DNA of 64,000 nucleotides from Volutella citrinella (Eukaryota; Ascomycota; Sordariomycetes; Hypocreales; Nectriaceae). A model generated the notes under the pieces. That model worked only from the letters and a program-made list of their open reading frames with translations, searched no databases and was not told where the DNA came from. The DNA lies in the NCBI GenBank assembly GCA_034401135.1, contig JAWZSP010000003.1, forward strand, positions 434,001-498,000, read 5' to 3'. Position 1 is the first letter of the stretch; the number at the start of each line of letters is the position of its first letter. The position numbers and the translations under genes are program-made. Of the stretch, positions 58,597 through 64,000 are shown piece after piece.

Positions 58597-61500
58597 CTAA
58601 AGCACGTAGACGTGTGAGTCGAGTTCTCCCACAAAGTCGAGAAGCGGCTTGGAGTCCTGGGCCAGAGCCCACATAGCTGATTTATTTGCCGCCCACAATG
58701 CCACCAAGAGGACGTCCTTCTCAGTTATTTCGACATTCGTGTTGGTCGACGGCGCGTTGATCAGGTCGGCATCGAGATCCCACCGCAAGGAGCTATCTCG
58801 TTCTCTCTCATCATGGAACCAGACCAGTTCCTTGGTGGCGTAGTTGTATTGGAGCACCCCGGTGGTGTAGTAGACGAAGTCATTAGTCCCGACGCGCTCC
58901 GCTACATCTTGCTCAGCTTGGCTACGCCTTTCGGATGCGAGCGAGGGCGAAACACCAAGAGGTGTAAGACGCCCCCCTGGAGGAAACCCCCCAGCAGGTG
59001 GAGGAGCACCCCCAGGAACTTGAGGAAACCCCTCCCCAGGAGGGGGAGGAAACCCCCTATGAACCGGAGGAGCCCCACCAGGAGGCGGAGGTATCGGCGG
59101 TGTCATGGGCTCAGCAAGCATATCAAACTCTGCAGGTGTAAGTTTGTCAATGACGGTTACGCATGACCTGAAGTTCCTATGGACCTTGACACGGCTGTTA
59201 GCCACGTACGGAACTGAAAAAGGGTACTCAACTCACACAGGGGATGAAGTGAAGCCGCGCCGATCTGAGTTTGACGAGGCTGATGAGAGATAGCGACACG
59301 TGTATCCAAGAGGACGGAGCAAGGCCTCTTCTTCGGGAGTCTGGAGAGTCACCGTCACCCCGATGGAATGGGTCCAAGGGCAGCTGGGGCAGTAGATTGA
59401 CGTGCTCCTCGCCCTCAACAGGGGGCTCGATTTCGCCGGCGCTCGAATAGACTGCCCTCGCAGCACGGTAGGCGCTGTCGACTGCCATGACAATCTGGGT
59501 CGTGCTCAGTTCGCGGGATCCGATTGCCTGCCAAAAGGCTTGCTCGACTTTGGCCTGAATAATCCACCATTCTCCCTCTGTTTCAGCTGTTGCGGGTGGC
59601 TCATGCTGTGGCAGACTTGCGTGAGTTACGTCTTCTTCTTCTTCTTCTTCTTCTTCTTCTTCTTCTTCTTCTTCTTCTTCTTCTTCTTCTTCTTCTTCCT
59701 CCACCACCACCACCTCCTCGTCCTCCTCCTCTTGTCGACTTTCCTGGTTTCGCGTGGTATGGGCTGGGCTCTGTTGCTCGGAAATATCTTGCAAGCGCCC
59801 GTCCTGATCTTCATGTTGGACTTGCTGCTCATGATCATCATCATGGCCTCCCCATTCTTCTACCCCCTGGCCGAGACTCTCTGGTTTCGTTTCCGGGTTT
59901 TGGCTTACTGATGCCTGGCTTTTTTGCGATGGGATTTTCTGCCCATCCTGGCTCGTCCCCCCCTGACTCACATCCTCATCAATCGCCTGTTCCTCGTGCA
60001 AGCTTTCCTCCATGCCGTCATCTCGGACCGATTGATCTGGCTCAATGTCCTCTTCGACAGGCCCATCCGTCGCCTGCCTACTTTGTTCTGACTGAGACCA
60101 ACTCGAACTTGAGCGGGAACGCGTGGAGCTGTGAGGACTTATTGAGACAGCGTGATCCAATGTGAAACGCATTTTCCGCTGGAAAGAACTATCCAGAATG
60201 TACAGGCACGCAACTGCCAACCGCAGAGGTCGGATCTCGCAGTCTGAAAGTCTCGAAGTGAGAAGCTCATTGAGCTTTCCGCAGCGCAGCAGTGCTTCTG
60301 GTCGTGACTCGGGGCCAAATGATGGAGCCGAGACTAGGTCAGCCACGTCAACGCCAAGATATTCTGTCAAGCCGGTTCGACCTAGCACGCTGCTGTCCAG
60401 CAACTCGGCAGATCGCTCGAAAATGGGAGCCCAGATATTATCCTTCCAGACTAGGAAGCCCCAGCTGTCCCATTCTAGGTTGAGGAGTCTCGAAAGCGTG
60501 CGTTCAAACTGCATTCTGGAGAACCTCCAGAAGATATTCTCACTACCCCACTCATAGTATATCCATCGGTCTTCGGCAGATAGATGAAGCCCCTCGATCT
60601 CGCGCTCCTGCCGGGAGGTTAGCCATCCATCCAACACAACAATTCCTATTCCTACAGAGGTAACGAGTGAACTTGACTTACACTTCTGTCATCGTCGTCG
60701 CCATCCTGGGACGAATCGATTGGGCGCAAGCCTTGTTCAGCCGGGGGAAGGGGCCGAAACCGTTGAATGTAGGGCCTGGGGATGCCCAGAACCTTCATTG
60801 CACTGCCCAGAGAGACGGGAATTTCGGTTGATTCTTGCAGCGTCAGGGACGTCCAGTATCGAGGTCTGTCAGCGCGGGAAGCTTGGGCGGACAAATGGCT
60901 CAGGTTCTCAAGCGAAATTACCCGTTGTCTCTCGTCCGCAATGCCCCCGAGGACAAAGCCGTGGGCAAGCCAAAACAGAGTCTGCATGGAGGCGGTGTCC
61001 TTGCGTTCCTCTGGCATACCTGGCGGGAAAATCTGATCGGTTGTCCGGGGCACAAAGGAAATGGATGGCAAGTAGCTCCATGATCCCTTGTGGCGCCCAA
61101 TGGCCTTGATGACCCCAGTGACACCATGAAGCTTTTCCTCGCTGTTTTCCCGAATCGTCCAGTCACCGTACATGTTGCGCTGCATGACAAGAGTGGGTAG
61201 GCGGGATACGACGGCGGAGGTGGTGGCATAGGTGGACCGGGATATCGACGACCTAGTGGATCTTGTTTGGGTAACTCTGCGGAACTTTGAAACTGGTTCC
61301 ATTCTTGAAGGGATTTCGGGTCCCGCCTTGGTTATCCATCTCAGCCCTGTGTCACCTTTGGACGGTAGACCAAAGTCCCCAATCGAGCCTCGCTCGCTGT
61401 CTGATCCATCCAACGGCGCCGCAGGCTGTTCGTCCTCGATGCGTTTCCCATACCGCCCCAGCAAGCCGAGGAGCAATATCCAATGCCTGTCCACGACCAA

Positions 61501-61986
61501 GGCGGTCCGGCTATTCGTCACCTCGAGCGAGCCGCCAGAGGGCAGCTTGAGCGGGACACTGTCGTTGGTTTGCATGGAGCGCACCTCGTACGCCTCGACC
61601 AGCTCCGCGAGCTTGGCCCAACCTGTGTTCCAGGCGGAATAGTCGCGGGCCTTGAACACCCAGCGACCCAGCGAGGCCGGAAACGTGAACAGGGCGGTGG
61701 GCTCAGAGTCGTTGGCTATGTAGCCGGGGGAGAGATCCGGCACGCGGATGCGGCGAAACACGCGCAGACGCCTGGTGATTGGGCATCCGCGACTCACGTA
61801 CTTTTGCTCCCGGTCCCGGACCATGTTCATGGCCCGGTTGCTGTCGCTGAGCGAGGCCTGGAGGGCCAGGAATGGGCCCACGATACTGACGAGGGCGATG
61901 ATGGCGGTGCCGGCGGCGACCCATGTGCCGATGTTGCTGGACACGTCGAGCGCGCTATTTCCGCCACCGTCATCTTGTTTTGACAT
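58597..61986 (-). CDS. Single-pass membrane protein with poly-Glu and Pro/Gly tracts
   Basis: Three exons, 60682..61986, 59237..60607 and 58597..59184 (1,087 aa). Introns are 74 and 52 nt with GTAAGT and GTGAGT donors and CTAAC branches; both keep frame. Residues 19-41 (IGTWVAAGTAIIALVSIVGPF) form one membrane helix. A globular part with VDRHWILLLGLLGRYG and LQTLFWLAHGFVLGG-like stretches extends through exon 1; the second exon opens with a Trp/Tyr-rich DRWIYYEWGSENIFWRF. Then comes a long acidic Gln/Glu/Asp-rich region ending in a run of about 26 Glu encoded by a trinucleotide repeat, then a helical ALSTTQ-like region. The last exon has a PPPPGG/GGFPP collagen-like tract and a WALAQDSKPLLDF end. 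I do not recognise a named family; similar membrane proteins accompany NLR-like genes in Hypocreales. The frame is open to a non-ATG codon at 62049; ATG 61986 is the first real start. Confidence 0.72.
59631..59698. repeat. TTC/GAA trinucleotide microsatellite in coding sequence
   Basis: Sixty-eight bases of uninterrupted TTC units (GAA on the coding minus strand), encoding most of the poly-Glu tract of the membrane protein, followed by imperfect CCT/CCA units. Long perfect triplet runs vary in copy number, so the protein length is likely polymorphic between strains. Confidence 0.95.
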
Positions 61987-62363
61987 GGCGCCGATATCTT
62001 TTGCCTCTCGCGCATGGCTTTGTTGCGAAGGGCTGAGTGAGGCCGTCAAAATTGAGTAGAAAAGTAGGTGGCGGGGCTGAATGCTGACAGGGGTATGTTT
62101 TCTTGGGGGCTAGCTAATGCGAGGCTGATGCCCAGGGCTGAACATTCAGATATTCCGAAATGGAACTGGAATAAATGACCATCTACTATAGGACTCAGGA
62201 CTCGAAAGAGGGTTGAGAAGATACAGCGTGGCCGTCTCTGGAGCTACTATAGTTTCGCTCCAACTAAGTTACGAATTCAGATATCGCCATGGATCTGGCA
62301 CATCACCCCTAGCTGGACAGTCACATCGGCGACTTACTCAATCAGAATTCCTATCTATGCTGG
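61987..62363. other. Intergenic between co-oriented minus-strand genes
   Basis: 377 bp holding the promoter of the poly-Glu gene and the 3' end of the ATP-grasp gene. A/T-rich near 62150-62300. No gene seen. Confidence 0.5.
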
Positions 62364-63970
62364 CTAATTGCACTTATCGCTTCGGATGGCCGAACAGATC
62401 CACGATCCTCCACTACTGACGGCCACAATCTTGCCGCTGCTCGCCCGCCACGTCCCAAGCCCCAGCAGCTTGCCGTTGCTGACATGGTACGTTCCGACGA
62501 GGGGATACCTGTCTACCACCCCAGTAGGCTTCAGTATCATGTCGTACAGCTGCGGGATGATGCGGCGCTGCACCACGCAGCAGTCGTCGAGTGGGCAATC
62601 GGGCGCCTCGAGCTGCTCCAAGGCCGCCACCCACTCGCCGTGGCTAAGCTCGTCGCCAAACATGATGCCCTTGCCCTTGCCGCTGCGGATCGGCTTCAGG
62701 AGGTAGTCATCTCTCAGTCGTGGCGAGGCCTTGCAGGCCTGTGCGAGGCGAGACATCTCGGGCGTGCCGGGGAGCAGCGTCTCGGCGACTCCTCTCTCAA
62801 GCACGGCGGCCTGGGCAGGGCTCAGGACCTGGCGCGACACCATCTGGGGCAACTCCTGTCTCACGATACCGAGCATTCGCTTGTCATGGACGAGCAGAAT
62901 CGTGCGCATGTCGTTGAAGCAGCGGAGACTGAGCTGGCGCAACACTTCGGGCTCTAGTGCAGCTAGCTCGTGTTGGTGAAGCTCCAGCCCAACCTGCCAG
63001 ATTTCCTCGAGCTCTTCGCCTTTGCTGTTGAACAGCGTCGGATAGGGAGAGACATCCTTCGAGGACGGCACATCAGAGACGAGACAGCAAAGCCGATATC
63101 CTTGGCCGGCGGGCACCAGGCGAAGGTCCTGGGGCTTGATGAGTCGGGGTCTGATGCCAAACTTGCGCCAGACGGCATCAGTAAACATGTGGATATCGAT
63201 GCCGGCTTCTTCGCCCTTGAGAAGATGCAGCGGGAGCCGTTCGTCGAAAAGATCGAAAAGTCCATTCAATATCTGGTACTTGTTAGTGGGTTGGTTAATC
63301 AGGGGTGGGAGCGGGCATACCATGTCGGGATCAGTGGCCCCAACCAGCTTCCCTTGGCCATTCTCCATGCTATGCAGTGTCTTGTTCAAGGCAATCTGTC
63401 CGTAGGTCTGGTGCATGAAGCCATTGAATGAGAAGCGCGCGTTGATCTCGGTGATTCTGAATGTCTCGGCCGTTACGGAGCTGGCACTGCCGGGGTCGTT
63501 GTCGACCAGGAAGTCGGGCCTCCACGACCCCAGACACTCGGAGAACTTGCGAGCGTTGCCAAGAGATACCTTGCTATCTAGCCACTGCAAGTCACAGAAT
63601 GAATTGTAAGTAAAAGCCCGAGATGCAAACAGGGGACTTGTACCTTGAGCAGATCTTCCTCCTCGCTTCCCAATGGCATCCGCGTGGGAAACTGGGCATC
63701 AGTGTCTTTCCACCATCTTTCGACAATGTCAGTAATGGCAATTGTCAGCGCGTTGTGCAGATTTTCCAGCTGCTTCTGATGATCTCTGTCAATGAGGATT
63801 GGCCTGGGACAGCCTGCCGCATAGGAGCCATTGTGCCAGAGATGTGCAGGGCACAGCCCAAGCAATGTGTCTTGCTGCTGCTTGTGCTGCTTCTCAAGGG
63901 ACAATTGGGTTTCCTTGGGCCCATGTGGCGATGGGTCAAGGCGAATCTGCCGCAATTGAGAGGATGCCAT
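62364..63970 (-). CDS. ATP-grasp-like protein of a fungal uncharacterised family
   Basis: Minus strand, exons 63644..63970, 63321..63584 and 62364..63272 (499 aa). The first intron (59 nt, GTACAA...TGCAG) joins EEDLLK to WLDSKVS. The second (48 nt, GTATGC, CTAAC branch, TACCAG) is a multiple of three without stops, so retention would give 515 aa. The N-terminal 100 residues are helical, with PRPILIDRDHQKQLENLHNA and IVERWWKD. Then comes a substrate-like FRITEINARFSFNGFMHQTYG stretch and, near the C-terminus, LLKPIRSGKGKGIMFGDEL (ATP-binding loop type) and VGTYHVSNGKLLGLGTWRASSGKI. The combination is typical of fungal glutathionylspermidine/glutathione synthase-like ATP-grasp proteins of unknown substrate, where an acid and an amine or amino acid are joined at the expense of ATP. 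The start at 63970 is the first ATG and lies close to the window edge. Confidence 0.75.
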
Positions 63971-64000
63971 TGTCGTTTGTTTGTCAGATTCGCTTCGGGT

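Noticed and set aside
1..64000. tRNA genes, rRNA and CRISPR arrays
   Set aside because: I looked for T-loop-like GGTTCGA signals, tandem spaced repeats and rRNA-like blocks; the few GTTCGA matches lie inside coding sequence or lack pairing arms.

Overview
This window is chromosomal DNA from a filamentous ascomycete, most likely a Sordariomycete and plausibly Hypocreales. The evidence is GC-rich, spaced genes with short introns (46-78 nt in most cases) that use GTRNGT-type donors and CTNAC/CTGAC branch sites just upstream of CAG/TAG. The gene content is also typical of moulds: a PTH11-like receptor, an IML2 protein, PTH-type permeases, C2H2 proteins of the fungal accessory genome and NACHT-TPR (NLR-like) genes. 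I saw no bacterial operons, CRISPR arrays, rRNA or convincing tRNA genes. All gene models were built by hand from reading frames and splice signals; every multi-exon model given as a CDS keeps frame across its introns.

Layout. 1-4.2 kb: no gene recognised. 4.2-5.5 kb (+): PTH11-like membrane protein. 7.8-9.9 kb (+): amino-acid permease. 10.4-12.5 kb (+): CWF19-type spliceosome protein. 13.1-14.7 kb (+): intronless fusion of a bacterial-type cytidylyltransferase and a Gfo/Idh/MocA oxidoreductase. 15.0-22.3 kb: a divergent pair, a C2H2 zinc-finger/SH3 protein on the minus strand and a DUF7580-PNP_UDP protein on the plus strand, 188 bp apart. 22.7-23.5 kb (+): a short-chain dehydrogenase lacking its catalytic Ser and Tyr. 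24.2-25.1 kb (+): F-box-like protein. 25.2-25.9 kb (-): SAM methyltransferase. 27.4-30.1 kb (-): alpha/beta hydrolase with a long disordered N-terminus. 33.9-35.7 kb (-): a Cys-rich fungal family gene broken by an in-frame TGA. 36.8-37.4 kb (-): small secreted protein. 38.6-39.6 kb (+): fatty-acid-hydroxylase-like membrane protein. 39.9-42.1 kb (-): IML2. 43.6-44.2 kb (+): proteasome subunit SEM1/DSS1. 44.6-46.1 kb (-): phosphoglycerate kinase. 48.3-49.4 kb (-): Mpv17/SYM1-like protein. 52.1-54.0 kb (-): vacuolar Ca2+/H+ exchanger. 55.1-57.8 kb (-): NACHT-like/TPR gene with two in-frame stops. 58.6-62.0 kb (-): membrane protein with a poly-Glu tract encoded by a TTC/GAA microsatellite. 62.4-64.0 kb (-): ATP-grasp-like protein.

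How they fit together. The housekeeping genes (CWF19, IML2, SEM1, PGK, SYM1, VCX1) form a conserved core around 38-54 kb plus 10-12.5 kb. The 13-25 kb and 55-64 kb stretches look like accessory genome: mosaic domain architectures, degenerate catalytic sites and nonsense-broken genes. The strongest candidates for something undescribed are the divergent zinc-finger-SH3 / DUF7580-PNP_UDP pair, which may be parts of a fungal NLR-like recognition or incompatibility module, and the cytidylyltransferase-oxidoreductase fusion, probably of bacterial origin. Functional statements about these are inference from architecture only.
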